Assembly (NCBI RefSeq): GCF_021044685.1
Contig: NZ_CP088014.1
Span: forward strand, 3,024,001-3,088,000
Length of the DNA stretch: 64,000 nucleotides
From: Bradyrhizobium daqingense
GTDB lineage: Bacteria; Pseudomonadota; Alphaproteobacteria; Rhizobiales; Xanthobacteraceae
Direction: 5' to 3'
Within the stretch, counting starts at the first letter, position 1, and every line of letters begins with the position of its first letter. The notes below the pieces were generated by a model, which was given only the letters and a program-made list of their open reading frames with translations, was not told where the DNA came from and did not search any database. This document shows positions 17,242-25,713 of this stretch, in pieces. The translations under genes were made by a program, and so were the position numbers.

Positions 17242-18315
17242 CTAAACGTTCGATCCGTGGATCGCGTCGATCACGGCATCCGTCACTTCCTTCGTCGTCG
17301 CCTTGCCGCCGACATCGGGCGTCAGCACGCCGGCCGCGCAGACGCGCTCGACCGCCGACATCAGCCTGGCAGCAGCGTCCTTCTCGCCGAGATGCTCGAG
17401 CATCTGCGCGCCGGTCCAGAAGGTCGCCACGGGGTTGGCGATGCCCTTGCCGGTGATGTCGAAGGCCGAGCCGTGGATCGGCTCGAACATCGAGGGAAAG
17501 CGCCGTTGCGGGTCGATGTTGCCGGTCGGCGCCACGCCGAGGCTGCCCGCCAGCGCGCCGGCGAGATCGGAGAGGATGTCGGCGTGCAGATTGGTCGCCA
17601 CGATGGTGTCGAGGCTCTTCGGATGCAGCGTCATGCGCACCGTCATGGCGTCGACCAGCATCTTGTCCCAGCTGACGTCGGGGAATTCGCCGGCGACCTC
17701 CGCCGCGATCTCGTCCCACATCACCATGCCGTGGCGCTGTGCGTTCGACTTGGTCACGACGGTCAGCAGCTTGCGCGGCCGCGATTGCGCGAGCTGGAAT
17801 GCGTAGCGCATGATCCTGGTCACGCCGACGCGGGTGAAGACCGCGACTTCGGTGCCGACCTCCTCGGGCAGGCCCTTGTGGGCGCGGCCGCCCATGCCGG
17901 CATATTCGCCTTCCGAATTCTCGCGCACGATTACCCAGTCGAGATCGCCGACGCCGACATTGCGCAGCGGCGAGGCCACCCCGGGGAGGATCTTCGTCGG
18001 CCGCACATTGGCGTATTGGTCGAAGCCTTGGCAGATCGGCAGCCGCAGGCCCCACAGCGTGATGTGATCGGGCACGTCGGGGGCGCCGACCGCGCCGAAA
18101 TAGATCGCGTCGAACTTCTTCAATTCGCTGAGCCCGTCGGCCGGCATCATCACGCCGTGCTTCCTGTAATAGTCAGAACCCCAGTCGAACGTCTTGACGT
18201 TGAAGGCGAGATCGCCGCTGCGTTTGGCCAGCGCCTCCAGGACGCGCACGCCGGCCGAGATCACCTCCGGGCCAATGCCGTCGGCGGGAATGGCTGCGAT
18301 CGAATGGGTGCGCAT
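17242..18315 (-). CDS. Tartrate / D-malate dehydrogenase family (decarboxylating)
   Basis: This 357-residue member of the isocitrate/isopropylmalate dehydrogenase superfamily is NAD- and metal-dependent and oxidatively decarboxylates a 2-hydroxydiacid. The N-terminus IAAIPADGIGPEVI, the substrate segment VRENSEGEYAGMGGR, the Lys in VTKSNAQRHGMVMW and the metal Asp region TNLHADILSDLAGALAGSLG follow the TtuC/DmlA pattern. D-malate or tartrate is therefore the likely substrate rather than isopropylmalate. The start at 18315 has a GGAG nine bases upstream. It is divergent from a LysR-type regulator with a candidate LysR box between, the arrangement seen for dmlA/dmlR. Confidence 0.9.
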   Translation of the reverse strand: MRTHSIAAIPADGIGPEVISAGVRVLEALAKRSGDLAFNVKTFDWGSDYYRKHGVMMPADGLSELKKFDAIYFGAVGAPDVPDHITLWGLRLPICQGFDQYANVRPTKILPGVASPLRNVGVGDLDWVIVRENSEGEYAGMGGRAHKGLPEEVGTEVAVFTRVGVTRIMRYAFQLAQSRPRKLLTVVTKSNAQRHGMVMWDEIAAEVAGEFPDVSWDKMLVDAMTVRMTLHPKSLDTIVATNLHADILSDLAGALAGSLGVAPTGNIDPQRRFPSMFEPIHGSAFDITGKGIANPVATFWTGAQMLEHLGEKDAAARLMSAVERVCAAGVLTPDVGGKATTKEVTDAVIDAIHGSNV

Positions 18316-18394
18316 GGGAGAGCTCCGTTTGAGACGACGCCGGTCTACCTGCGAATCTAAATGGGAATGCAGGGCATACTCAAGCGGCGCTGGT

Positions 18395-18415
18395 TTATAC
18401 AAAAAAATGATATAA
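18395..18415. promoter_or_regulatory. Candidate LysR-type regulator box
   Basis: TTATA (18395-18399) and TATAA (18411-18415) form a dyad separated by 11 bases, in a short AT-rich patch upstream of the dehydrogenase gene. A T-N11-A dyad is the classic LysR-type site. It sits 80 bases before the dehydrogenase ATG on that strand. Confidence 0.5.
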
Positions 18416-18435
18416 TCCTCGTAAGGCCGCCACGA

Positions 18436-18518
18436 CGTCATGGCCCGGCTTGACCCGGCCATCCGCCTTCTCAGCGGCGCAAAGAACGTGGATGCCCGGG
18501 ACAAGCCAGGGCATGACG
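18436..18518. repeat. Intergenic palindromic repeat, family A
   Basis: It begins CGTCATGGCCCGGC and ends GCCAGGGCATGACG, imperfect inverted copies, with a GGATG/CATCC pair inside. It lies between divergent genes and ends only 14 bases before the LysR-regulator ATG, so it forms nearly the whole leader of that gene. Confidence 0.65.
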
Positions 18519-18531
18519 ATGAGGGCGGCAG

Positions 18532-19449
18532 ATGGAATTGCATCAGCTCCGATGTTTCGTGGCGGCGGCCGAGCAGCTGCATTTCGGGCGCGCGGCGCAG
18601 CAGCTTCAGATGCTGCCCTCCGCGCTAGGCCGACAGATCAGGTTGCTGGAGGAGGACCTGGGAACGCGGCTATTCGCACGGACAACACGCGCGGTGTCGC
18701 TCAGCGAGGATGGCGCGACGCTGCTGCGTGATGCCCGCGCCATCCTCGCCAAGGTCGAGGCGGCCCAGAACAATCTGCGCAGCCGCTCGCGCGCGGGCGC
18801 TACGCGGCGGCTTCGGGTCGGCGCCATCGACAGCGCCGCGGCCGGATTGCTGCCGTCGCTGCTTCGTGATTTCCGCGCCAAACACCCCGAGATCGCAGTG
18901 CAGCTTCTCGAGGACAAGACGGTCAGGCTGCTGCCGAAAATCTTGAGCGGCGCACTCGATCTCGCCTTCGTCCGTCCGCCCGGCCGCGCCGACAAGCAGC
19001 TTGAACTCCGCCAGCTGCTTCACGAGACCCCCATCGTGGCGTTCCCGCAGCGGCACGCACTGGCCGCGCGCAGATCGATCACACTGGCCGATATCGCCGA
19101 GGAGGCGATGTTGGTGCCGGACCGCCGCTCGCGGCCGCACAGCCATGATCTCACGATCAAGCTGTTCGAGCAGGCCGGAATGACGCCGCGCGTGGTGCAG
19201 GTCGCCGACGAGAAGCAGACCATCGTCAATCTGGTCGCAGCCAAGCTTGGGGTTGCGATCGTGCCGCGCTGGACGGCGCGGATGGCCGTTTCGGGCGTGC
19301 GCTTCGTGCCGCTGCGGCCGAGGCAGGGCGGCCCGGCCGGCCGGCTGCCGCTCGCGGCGGCCTGGCTGCGTGGCTCGCGCGATCCGGCGCGCGATGCCAT
19401 GCTGGCAGTGCTCGCGGAGCGCCTGCGCAGCTATGCGCGCGAGGCCTGA
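18532..19449 (+). CDS. LysR-family transcriptional regulator
   Basis: The protein has 305 residues. The N-terminal winged helix is typical: MELHQLRCFVAAAEQLHFGRAAQQL, then LGRQIRLLEEDLGTRLFARTTRAVSLSEDG. From about residue 90 comes the two-lobed effector-binding domain, with RRLRVGAIDSAAAGLLPSLLRDFRAKHPEI at its start and VAAKLGVAIVPRW later. It is divergent from the tartrate/malate-type dehydrogenase gene, so that gene is the probable target, with the substrate or a related diacid as inducer. An aspartate-dehydrogenase-like gene follows 35 bases downstream and may share its transcript. Confidence 0.93.
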   Translation: MELHQLRCFVAAAEQLHFGRAAQQLQMLPSALGRQIRLLEEDLGTRLFARTTRAVSLSEDGATLLRDARAILAKVEAAQNNLRSRSRAGATRRLRVGAIDSAAAGLLPSLLRDFRAKHPEIAVQLLEDKTVRLLPKILSGALDLAFVRPPGRADKQLELRQLLHETPIVAFPQRHALAARRSITLADIAEEAMLVPDRRSRPHSHDLTIKLFEQAGMTPRVVQVADEKQTIVNLVAAKLGVAIVPRWTARMAVSGVRFVPLRPRQGGPAGRLPLAAAWLRGSRDPARDAMLAVLAERLRSYAREA

Positions 19450-19484
19450 CGGGCTATGACATGGGCCTGGACAGAGGGTGGCCG

Positions 19485-20312
19485 ATGACGACGGATCAGA
19501 AAACTTCGAACGAATTGCGCGTCGCCATTGCGGGCTTGGGCTCGATCGGCGCCAAGGTCGCGGCCGCGCTCGATCAGGGCATTGAGGGACTGACACTGTC
19601 CGCCGTCGCCGTGCGCGATTCCGCCAAGCATCAAACCTTCCTGAGCGGCCTGCGTCGTCCGCCACAGGTGTTGCCCATCGACCAGCTCGGCGAGGCCGCG
19701 GACATCGTGGTCGAGTGTGCACCGAGCAGCCAGTTGCGTGCGATCGTCGAGCCCGCCGTGAGGCGCGGTAAGTCCGCGGTCGTGGTCAGCGTCGGCGGCC
19801 TGCTCGACAATTTCGACCTCGTCGATCTCGCCCGCGCCAATGGCGGCCGCATCATCGTGCCGACCGGTGCGTTGATCGGGCTTGATGCCGTCAATGCCGC
19901 CGCAATCGGCACCATTCATTCCGTGAAGATGGTGACGCGCAAGCCGATCGACGGCTTGAAGGGCGCGCCGTTCATCGTCGAGAACAACATCGACATCGAC
20001 GGACTGCGCGAGCCGCTCAAGCTGTTCGAAGGCAGTGCGCGCGAAGCGGCAAAGGGCTTTCCGGCGAACGTCAATGTCGCCGTTGCGCTGTCGCTGGCGG
20101 GAATCGGGCCCGATCGTACCCTGATCCAGGTTTGGGCCGATCCTACCGTGACGCGCAACGTTCACCGCATCGAGGTCGAGGCGGATTCGGCGCGCTTCTC
20201 GATGAGTATCGAGAACATCCCGTCCGAGAATCCCAAGACCGGGCTGATCACCGCGCTGTCCGTGATCGCGCTGCTGCGCAAGCAGCGCGCCACATTGTGC
20301 GTGGGAACGTGA
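19485..20312 (+). CDS. Aspartate dehydrogenase-like protein (NadX / DUF108 family)
   Basis: The protein is about 275 residues. It has an N-terminal Rossmann fold, LRVAIAGLGSIGAKVAAALDQG, then DIVVECAPSSQLRAIVEPAV, and a C-terminal domain with the family block RIIVPTGALIGLDAVNAA and VNVAVALSLAGIG. Aspartate dehydrogenases reversibly convert aspartate to iminoaspartate/oxaloacetate with NAD(P). Some feed NAD synthesis, others amino-acid catabolism. No nadA or nadC is adjacent, and the position after a regulator of diacid oxidation favours a catabolic role, which is inference. I chose ATG 19485 (GGTGG upstream) over 19461. It is convergent with the next gene, with only three bases between stop codons. 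Confidence 0.87.
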   Translation: MTTDQKTSNELRVAIAGLGSIGAKVAAALDQGIEGLTLSAVAVRDSAKHQTFLSGLRRPPQVLPIDQLGEAADIVVECAPSSQLRAIVEPAVRRGKSAVVVSVGGLLDNFDLVDLARANGGRIIVPTGALIGLDAVNAAAIGTIHSVKMVTRKPIDGLKGAPFIVENNIDIDGLREPLKLFEGSAREAAKGFPANVNVAVALSLAGIGPDRTLIQVWADPTVTRNVHRIEVEADSARFSMSIENIPSENPKTGLITALSVIALLRKQRATLCVGT

Positions 20313-20315
20313 CGC

Positions 20316-21620
20316 TTACGCGCCGGTGACGCGCCAGATCACGTTGCCGACGTCGTCGGCCATCAGCAGCGATTTCTTGTCGGGGCCGATCACGACGCCG
20401 ACCGGGCGGCCGTAGGATTCCTTCTCGTCCGGCGACAGGAAGCCCGACAGGATGTCGCGACCGGGGCCGGACGGCTTGCCGTTCTCGAACGGGATGAACA
20501 CCAGCTTGTAGCCGGACAGCGTGCTGCGATTCCACGAGCCGTGCTGGCCGATCACCATGCCGTCGCCGAAGCCGGGCAGGGTGCCCGCGGGCATCCAGCA
20601 CAGGCCGAGCGAGGCGGTGTGGCCGCCCAGCGCGTAGTCCGGTTGCAGCGCCTTTGCGACCATCGCCGGATCCTGCGGCACGCGATCGTCCACCGTCTTG
20701 CCCCAGTAGCAATAGGGCCAGCCATAGAAGCCGCCGTCGCGCACGGAGGTGAGATAATCCGGCGGCGTCTCGTCGCCGAGTCCGTCGCGCTCGTTGACGA
20801 CGGTCCAGAGCACGTTCGTATTCGGCTCCCATGCGAGACCCACGGGATTGCGCAGGCCGGCGCCGAAAATGCGATGCGTGCCGGCGATGAGATCGAGCTC
20901 GTAGACCGCGGCGCGGCCTTGCTCGACCTCCATGCCCATCTCGGCGATGTTGCTGAGCGAGCCGACGCCGGCATAGAGCTTCTTGCCGTCGGGGCTTGCG
21001 AGCAGGCTGCGCGTCCAGTGCCCGCCCGGCTTGAAGGTCGTGAGCCGCTTGCCGGGCGCGGTGATGCGATCCGCACCGGCGACATAGGGAAACGCCATCA
21101 CGCCATCGGTGTTGCCGACATAGAAGGTGTCGCCGACCAGCGCCATTCCGAACGGCTGGCTGAGGTTCTCCATGAAGGCGCCGCGAACCTCCGCAACGCC
21201 GTCGCCGTCCCTGTCGCGCAGCAGCGTGATGCGGTTGGCGGAGACGCCGAGCGCCGCGGCACGCCGCATCGTCGCCTGCATCGCGTAGTGAAATACGGTG
21301 CGCGGCGGGCTGGCGATCTGCGTCGCTTCCGCGATCAGCACGTCGCCATTGGGCAGCACCTCGATCCAGCGCGGATGATCGAGGCCGGTTGCGAACGCAT
21401 TGACCTTGAGTCCGGGCGCCACCGTTGGCTTCTGCCCATCGCGCCAACCGCGCGCGGTCGGCATCTTCAAGGTCGGGATCGCGCCTTGCGGCTTGGCGTC
21501 GGGTATCACCGGCGCTTGGCCCCAGGCCGGCGTCGGCTCGGTGCCCGACAGCGTGCGCCATTGCAGCGCGACGCCGCCGAGGAGCGCAACGAACTGCGCG
21601 AAGATGCTGGAAAAATTCAT
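20316..21620 (-). CDS. PQQ-dependent sugar / sorbosone dehydrogenase-like beta-propeller protein
   Basis: This 434-residue exported protein has an N-terminal hydrophobic segment, FAQFVALLGGVAL, which acts as signal or anchor. The rest is a beta-propeller of the soluble glucose/sorbosone dehydrogenase family. Seen blocks include GLDHPRWIEVLPNGDVLIAE, GNTDGVMAFPY, GAGLRNPVGLAWEPNTNVLW, NERDGLGDETPPDYL and GQHGSWNRS. Homologues oxidise aldoses or aldoses' lactols in the periplasm using PQQ. Whether this one binds PQQ cannot be read from sequence alone. The ATG at 21620 has AGGGG five bases upstream. No PQQ synthesis genes are in the window. Confidence 0.87.
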   Translation of the reverse strand: MNFSSIFAQFVALLGGVALQWRTLSGTEPTPAWGQAPVIPDAKPQGAIPTLKMPTARGWRDGQKPTVAPGLKVNAFATGLDHPRWIEVLPNGDVLIAEATQIASPPRTVFHYAMQATMRRAAALGVSANRITLLRDRDGDGVAEVRGAFMENLSQPFGMALVGDTFYVGNTDGVMAFPYVAGADRITAPGKRLTTFKPGGHWTRSLLASPDGKKLYAGVGSLSNIAEMGMEVEQGRAAVYELDLIAGTHRIFGAGLRNPVGLAWEPNTNVLWTVVNERDGLGDETPPDYLTSVRDGGFYGWPYCYWGKTVDDRVPQDPAMVAKALQPDYALGGHTASLGLCWMPAGTLPGFGDGMVIGQHGSWNRSTLSGYKLVFIPFENGKPSGPGRDILSGFLSPDEKESYGRPVGVVIGPDKKSLLMADDVGNVIWRVTGA

Positions 21621-21756
21621 GACAAGCCCCTGTGTGCGCGCGCATCCAACTGGCTGACGGGGCGGACGTCAACCGGTGCGGTGCGACACGAGGGTCTATT
21701 CCCGTGGAATGGCAGCCGACTGATTTTGCATGACGGGGATGGGCCTTGCCCCGCGA

Positions 21757-21966
21757 TCAACGGCCGATCTGCCGCTCGAGCCGCCGTGCCGCACGGAAAT
21801 CATCGAGGTGATGGATGTTCGGCTTGAGCGCGGCCTCCTTGGACAGGAGATGATAGACCCGCGCCACCGTGCGCTGCTTCTGCTTCGGCCGCCCGGGCGG
21901 CAACGCCCGCGCCTTGCGGACGGCGGCAATGGCGTGCTCGCGAAAATAATCGTAGGCGTCCGACAT
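21757..21966 (-). CDS. Small basic hypothetical protein
   Basis: This 69-residue protein starts MSDAYDYFREHAIAAVRKAR, has a Pro-Lys-Gln-rich centre (LPPGRPKQKQRTVARVYHLL) and ends with an amphipathic, Arg-rich helix. It has no signal peptide or membrane segment and no recognised domain. A coding role is supported by a sensible alpha-helical composition and by the ATG at 21966 opening a compact frame. It is transcribed in the same direction as the methyltransferase gene upstream. The function is unknown. Confidence 0.55.
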   Translation of the reverse strand: MSDAYDYFREHAIAAVRKARALPPGRPKQKQRTVARVYHLLSKEAALKPNIHHLDDFRAARRLERQIGR

Positions 21967-22054
21967 GGCTCGATGCTCTGCGCCGAGTGGCAGCTGTCGA
22001 GGGGCTAACGGGTGTGGGGAAGGGTGGTTCCGTGCAGGGCGCGCTGGATCTGTG

Positions 22055-22113
22055 CTCGTGCCCCGGACGCAGCGCAGCGCGTCTTCGCGGTGCGCTGCAT
22101 AGCCGGACACGAG
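22055..22113. repeat. Intergenic palindromic repeat, family C (short copy)
   Basis: It starts CTCGTGCCCCGG (22055-22066) and ends CCGGACACGAG (22103-22113), the same ends as the repeat at 3448-3590 but only 59 bp long. A GCGCAGCGC-rich hairpin lies inside. Confidence 0.65.
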
Positions 22114-22132
22114 AGTGAGGTGACCTGCTATT

Positions 22133-22759
22133 TCACCGCGGCGACAGGAACGGGATGATCATCGGCACGCGACGGCAATAGGCGCCGTAGGCGTCCTCGC
22201 CGAGTTCCTTCGACAAGAACACTTCTTCCATCCGGCCCTTCTGCCACATACCGAGCGAGATCAGGATCGCGCCGAGGATCGTGGTTACGAGGCCGATTGC
22301 GATGCCGGTGACGAGCATGCCGAAGATCAAACCGGTGTAGATCGGGTGCCGCACGATGCCGTAGGGGCCGGTGTCGATCACGCGGTGATCTTCCTTGTGG
22401 GTGATGGTGTTGGACCAGAATTTTCCGAGATGCAGCCGGCCCCACCACGCAAAGGCGATGCCGGCGACCGAGAGCACCGCGGCGATGGTGATGCCAGTGT
22501 TGCCGAGCACCCAGAGCGGCTTCGAGCCCAGGATTTCCGCAATGAACGGCGTGTACAGGATGCCGCCGACCAGGATCGGCAGGCGATAGCGCTGCGACTC
22601 CAGCGTCATGACCTGCTTCTTGGTCCGCCCCTGCCAGAACGACGCGCCGACCCAGCTGAGGAGAAAGGCGAGCCAAATCAGGGCGAGCAGTTGCGTCGGC
22701 CAGCTAGTGGTCCAGCCACCCCAGGCCACGGAGAAAAGCTTGCTGAAATCGAAGGACAT
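22133..22759 (-). CDS. Membrane-bound isoprenylcysteine/phospholipid-type methyltransferase
   Basis: This 208-residue integral membrane protein has about five hydrophobic segments. The C-terminal block IDTGPYGIVRHPIYTG followed by EEVFLSKELGEDAYGAYCRRVPMIIP is the SAM-binding signature of the ICMT/PEMT-like family (RHPxY, then E..L...G..Y..Y). Such bacterial enzymes methylate lipids or small thiols or are uncharacterised, so the substrate is open. The start at 22759 is the only ATG before the first membrane segment. It is in the same direction as the epimerase gene upstream, 27 bases away, likely one transcript. Confidence 0.85.
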   Translation of the reverse strand: MSFDFSKLFSVAWGGWTTSWPTQLLALIWLAFLLSWVGASFWQGRTKKQVMTLESQRYRLPILVGGILYTPFIAEILGSKPLWVLGNTGITIAAVLSVAGIAFAWWGRLHLGKFWSNTITHKEDHRVIDTGPYGIVRHPIYTGLIFGMLVTGIAIGLVTTILGAILISLGMWQKGRMEEVFLSKELGEDAYGAYCRRVPMIIPFLSPR

Positions 22760-22786
22760 GAAGGTTCTTTGCGTTAGGCGGCGGCG

Positions 22787-23818
22787 TTAGCTCGCGCGCG
22801 AGGAAAGCGCGTGATGCTTGATGGTGCCGGGGGCCTGCTGACCATTACGTGCGAGCAGGTGGGTGATGGTTTCGCGCAGCACCGGCTCGATCGGGCGCGG
22901 CGAATAGCCGAGCTCGTTACGGGCCTTGCCGATCGAAAGATCGCTCGCGGCCAGCGCGATGCGCACGCCCTCGGCCGTGCCGTTGGGCGGCCGGCGCGTG
23001 ATGTGGTCGGAGATGGCTTCGAGCATGATCGCGGAGAGCTCGGCCATCTTGCCGGGCACGACGATCGGAAATTGCCGCCGGCCGCTCATCGCCGACATCA
23101 TGCGCAGGATGTTGCCGAGCGGAACGCAGTCGCCGCCGAGAATGTAGCGCTGGCCGAGGCGGCCGCGCTCCATGGTCAGCACGAGGCCCATGGCGACGTC
23201 GCGGACGTCGACGAGGTTGACCAGGAAGTCGAGATGCGGCTGCACCTTTTTCTGGAGGAAGTACCAGAGCATCGCGGTCGGCGGCGTCAGATTGTGGTCG
23301 GCCGCTCCGATCGGCATGGTCGGCGTGCCGATCACGAGCGGAAAGCCATCGGCCGCAGCCTTGGCCGCACAATGCTCGGCAAGCGATTTCGAGCGCGTAT
23401 AGGCGCCGGGCATCGCGTCGGCCGGCTGGAGCGCCTCCTCTGCGGGAACACCGTTCAGCTCAGAATAGGGGAACAGGATGGATTCCGTCGAGCAGTGCAG
23501 GAAGCGCGACACGCCGCGCTTCATCGCGGCCGCGAGCACGATCTCGGTCCCGCGGCAATTGACCTCGTGAAAGTCCTGCTTGTTGGGAACCCACATGCCG
23601 GGCAGGCCGGCAAGATGATAGACCTGATCGACGCCAGCGAGCGCGGCATCGACCGCGTCGCGGTCCAGCACCGAGGCATGGGCATATTCAACGTCCGCAT
23701 TTCCCGCGGCCGGCGGATGAACATCGAGAACCCGCACCCGCTGCCCACGGGCGCGGAGCGCTTCTACGAGATGATGTCCGATGAAGCCGCTGCCACCGGT
23801 AACCAGTACGAGAGCCAT
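22787..23818 (-). CDS. NAD-dependent epimerase/dehydratase (extended SDR, HpnA-like)
   Basis: This 343-residue extended short-chain dehydrogenase shows GGSGFIGHHL as the nucleotide-binding loop, LDVHPP as the acidic-strand end, and VDQVYHLAGLPG. The catalytic elements are HCSTESIL (Ser/Thr) and YTRSKSLAE (Tyr and Lys). The pattern PTMPIGAADHNLTPPTAM resembles hopanoid-associated sugar epimerases (HpnA), but no other hopanoid gene is here, so the role remains a nucleotide-sugar or sterol-like epimerase/reductase of unknown substrate. The GxxGxxG lies five residues from the start ATG at 23818, as expected. It leads the methyltransferase gene. Confidence 0.85.
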   Translation of the reverse strand: MALVLVTGGSGFIGHHLVEALRARGQRVRVLDVHPPAAGNADVEYAHASVLDRDAVDAALAGVDQVYHLAGLPGMWVPNKQDFHEVNCRGTEIVLAAAMKRGVSRFLHCSTESILFPYSELNGVPAEEALQPADAMPGAYTRSKSLAEHCAAKAAADGFPLVIGTPTMPIGAADHNLTPPTAMLWYFLQKKVQPHLDFLVNLVDVRDVAMGLVLTMERGRLGQRYILGGDCVPLGNILRMMSAMSGRRQFPIVVPGKMAELSAIMLEAISDHITRRPPNGTAEGVRIALAASDLSIGKARNELGYSPRPIEPVLRETITHLLARNGQQAPGTIKHHALSSRAS

Positions 23819-23848
23819 GAAGTCGGTTTGCTGTTTCGCTTCTGGAGT

Positions 23849-24367
23849 TTATCGGGTCGAAAGGGAATTGGTCGGAACAGGCCCCAGAATCGCGGCAAGG
23901 TCGCGACGGAAGCCCAGTGCAATGAATAATTTTGCCATCACGAACATCGGTCCAAGCAAAAGATGCGAGGGAAAAGTGAAGAGCGAGGCCTCGCGTCCCT
24001 CGAAAACCTTGTGGCCGATGGCCTGCGCGGCGAGGCCGAGCGCCACCAGCACGGCGAAAATCGCCCACATCGCCATCGTGCCGACTTGCGACGCAATGGT
24101 GCTCGCAATCGAAAACAGCACGATGGATACCGCCAGAATGCCGAGCCCGAGCCCCGCGTCGAGCAGCAGCCAATAGATCAGGACCGGCAGCGCCAGGATC
24201 ACCGCCAGGCTGACGTCGAATCCGAACAGCGGCAGCTTGACCAGCGTCAGCGGCATGACAGCGCCCGTGAACAGCAGGAGGATGCCGACCACATGCATTG
24301 CCGTGTTCCGGGGATCGCGATGGTACTCGACGTAGACGGCAAGTTGGCGCTGAAAAAAGCCACCCAT
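23849..24367 (-). CDS. DUF962 / Mpo1-like membrane protein
   Basis: This 172-residue membrane protein has four hydrophobic segments. It opens YVEYHRDPRNTAMHVVG and has AAQAIGHKVFEG in the middle. These His-containing blocks are the conserved metal-binding parts of the DUF962/Mpo1 family, whose yeast member is an iron-dependent dioxygenase that shortens 2-hydroxy fatty acids. A similar alpha-oxidation role is plausible because Bradyrhizobium membranes contain hydroxylated acyl chains, but this is inference. The start at 24367 begins just before the conserved block, with GAGA upstream. Confidence 0.8.
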   Translation of the reverse strand: MGGFFQRQLAVYVEYHRDPRNTAMHVVGILLLFTGAVMPLTLVKLPLFGFDVSLAVILALPVLIYWLLLDAGLGLGILAVSIVLFSIASTIASQVGTMAMWAIFAVLVALGLAAQAIGHKVFEGREASLFTFPSHLLLGPMFVMAKLFIALGFRRDLAAILGPVPTNSLSTR

Positions 24368-24539
24368 TTCGGTCTCATGCAACTCGGGTCGGGGGAAGGG
24401 CGAGCAGAGGCTATAGCACCGGACCGGGCGGTGCACAAACCGGCACTATTGTCGCGCGAAACCGTCTGTTGCGCTGTGAGACAGGTCACAAAACGGTCTA
24501 GACTTCAAAGGGTTCCGTCGAAGATTACGATGCGCGCGC

Positions 24540-25208
24540 TCAGCGCTTCTTGGCGGGCTTTTTCGCCGCAGGCGCAGGCGCTGCTGCAGGATGGGCAGGC
24601 TCCTCCGGCAGCTTGGCATAGGTCAGAATTTGCAACTGGCCGTTGACGGCGGAGGTCGGCTTGGCCCGATCGAGAAACTGTTCCTCGCCGAGGCCGATCG
24701 GATGCAGGCGCTTGGTCGAGATCTTGAACGTGTTCACCAGCACGTCGCGGATCGCATCCGCCCGGCGCTGGCTCAGGATCGCATTGGCCTCGCGCGTCTT
24801 CGAATTGGATTCGACATGGCCGACGATGAGGAAGGTGTAGGGCAGCAGCGAGGAATGCACCAGCGCGTCCGCGATGCGGCCGACGGTCTGGTACGACGAT
24901 GGCTGGATGATCGGGGTGTCGGCATCGAACTGGATCTGCGCGTTGAAGGCGGGCAGCTTGGCGAGGTCGGGTGCGATCAGCGGCCGGTTCACCGGACCGG
25001 GATCGTTCTTGATCCTGGTCTTGGCGCGCTCCATCACCTGCTGCTTCAGTGCGTGAAGATCGACCTCGGCGGCTTGCTCGAAATGGTTCAGCTTGGCGAC
25101 GATGTCGTCGCGGGTCGGCGCCGCCGTCTGCGCGCGCGCGGCGCCCGCGAGCAGGGTGAAGCCCAGCGCGATGCCTAGTGCTGCGATGGCGAGCCCTGTC
25201 GCGCGCAT
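24540..25208 (-). CDS. OmpA-family periplasmic/outer-membrane protein
   Basis: This 222-residue protein has a signal peptide MRATGLAIAALGIALGFTLL...ARA and a helical region (30-90). It is followed by an OmpA-like domain (about 100-205): FDADTPIIQPSSYQTVGRIADAL, then GHVESNSKTREANAILSQRRADAIRDVLV. In the standard peptidoglycan-binding motif GHTD the Asp binds diaminopimelate. Here it reads GHVE, so binding may be changed, although the Arg of LSQRRA is kept. The tail is Ala/Pro/Lys. The start codon overlaps the stop of the upstream Cys-rich gene (TGATG), so both are one operon. Confidence 0.87.
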   Translation of the reverse strand: MRATGLAIAALGIALGFTLLAGAARAQTAAPTRDDIVAKLNHFEQAAEVDLHALKQQVMERAKTRIKNDPGPVNRPLIAPDLAKLPAFNAQIQFDADTPIIQPSSYQTVGRIADALVHSSLLPYTFLIVGHVESNSKTREANAILSQRRADAIRDVLVNTFKISTKRLHPIGLGEEQFLDRAKPTSAVNGQLQILTYAKLPEEPAHPAAAPAPAAKKPAKKR

Positions 25209-25633
25209 CAGCGATACCCCGCGTCGTCGACGGCCTTGAGGCAGTTGTTGCTGATGCCCTTGGGCGTCGAGACCAGGCAGGGGACCGACTTGCTGGTCTC
25301 CTTGGTGGAGCCGCCGCAGACCTTGACGATCTCGCGCTGGCAGGCGTTCGCCACCGTGACGCGCGCGGCGACGCGCTTCTGGATGGCATCGAAGACGCCG
25401 AGATAGTCGCTCGCGCATTGCGGCGAGAGCACGTCGCGGTTGCGCGACAGGCACTCCTTCAGCCGGTTGGAATCGGGGTTGACGCCGCGGCAATTGGCGA
25501 CGATTTCCGCGCCGCAACTGGCCGCCAGTTTTCCGATCGAATCGCCAAAGCTCATGGTCTGCGCCGCCGCAAGCGACGGCATCCCCAATGCAAGCACGAT
25601 CAATGTAACGGAGCCCCGGACCATGGGGTGCAT
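25208..25633 (-). CDS. Secreted cysteine-rich repeat protein
   Basis: This 141-residue protein has a signal peptide (VTLIVLALGMPSLAAA) and eight cysteines in the mature part. They are spaced as in Cys-rich repeat (Golgi/FGFR type) modules: SCGAEIVANCRGV...RLKECLSRN...LSPQCASDY, then CQREIVKVCGG...VPCLVS...NNCLKAV. Four disulphides are likely in the periplasm. Bacterial members are uncharacterised. Its stop overlaps the start of the OmpA-like gene by one base, which implies coupled synthesis and possibly interaction. Confidence 0.8.
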   Translation of the reverse strand: MHPMVRGSVTLIVLALGMPSLAAAQTMSFGDSIGKLAASCGAEIVANCRGVNPDSNRLKECLSRNRDVLSPQCASDYLGVFDAIQKRVAARVTVANACQREIVKVCGGSTKETSKSVPCLVSTPKGISNNCLKAVDDAGYR

Positions 25634-25713
25634 CTGATACGGGGAAGTTCGCGGTGGTCAAGGGCTGTTCGGACCAGAACTGGCGAGAGTCCGGCGAGTG
25701 CGGCGTCCAGTCC

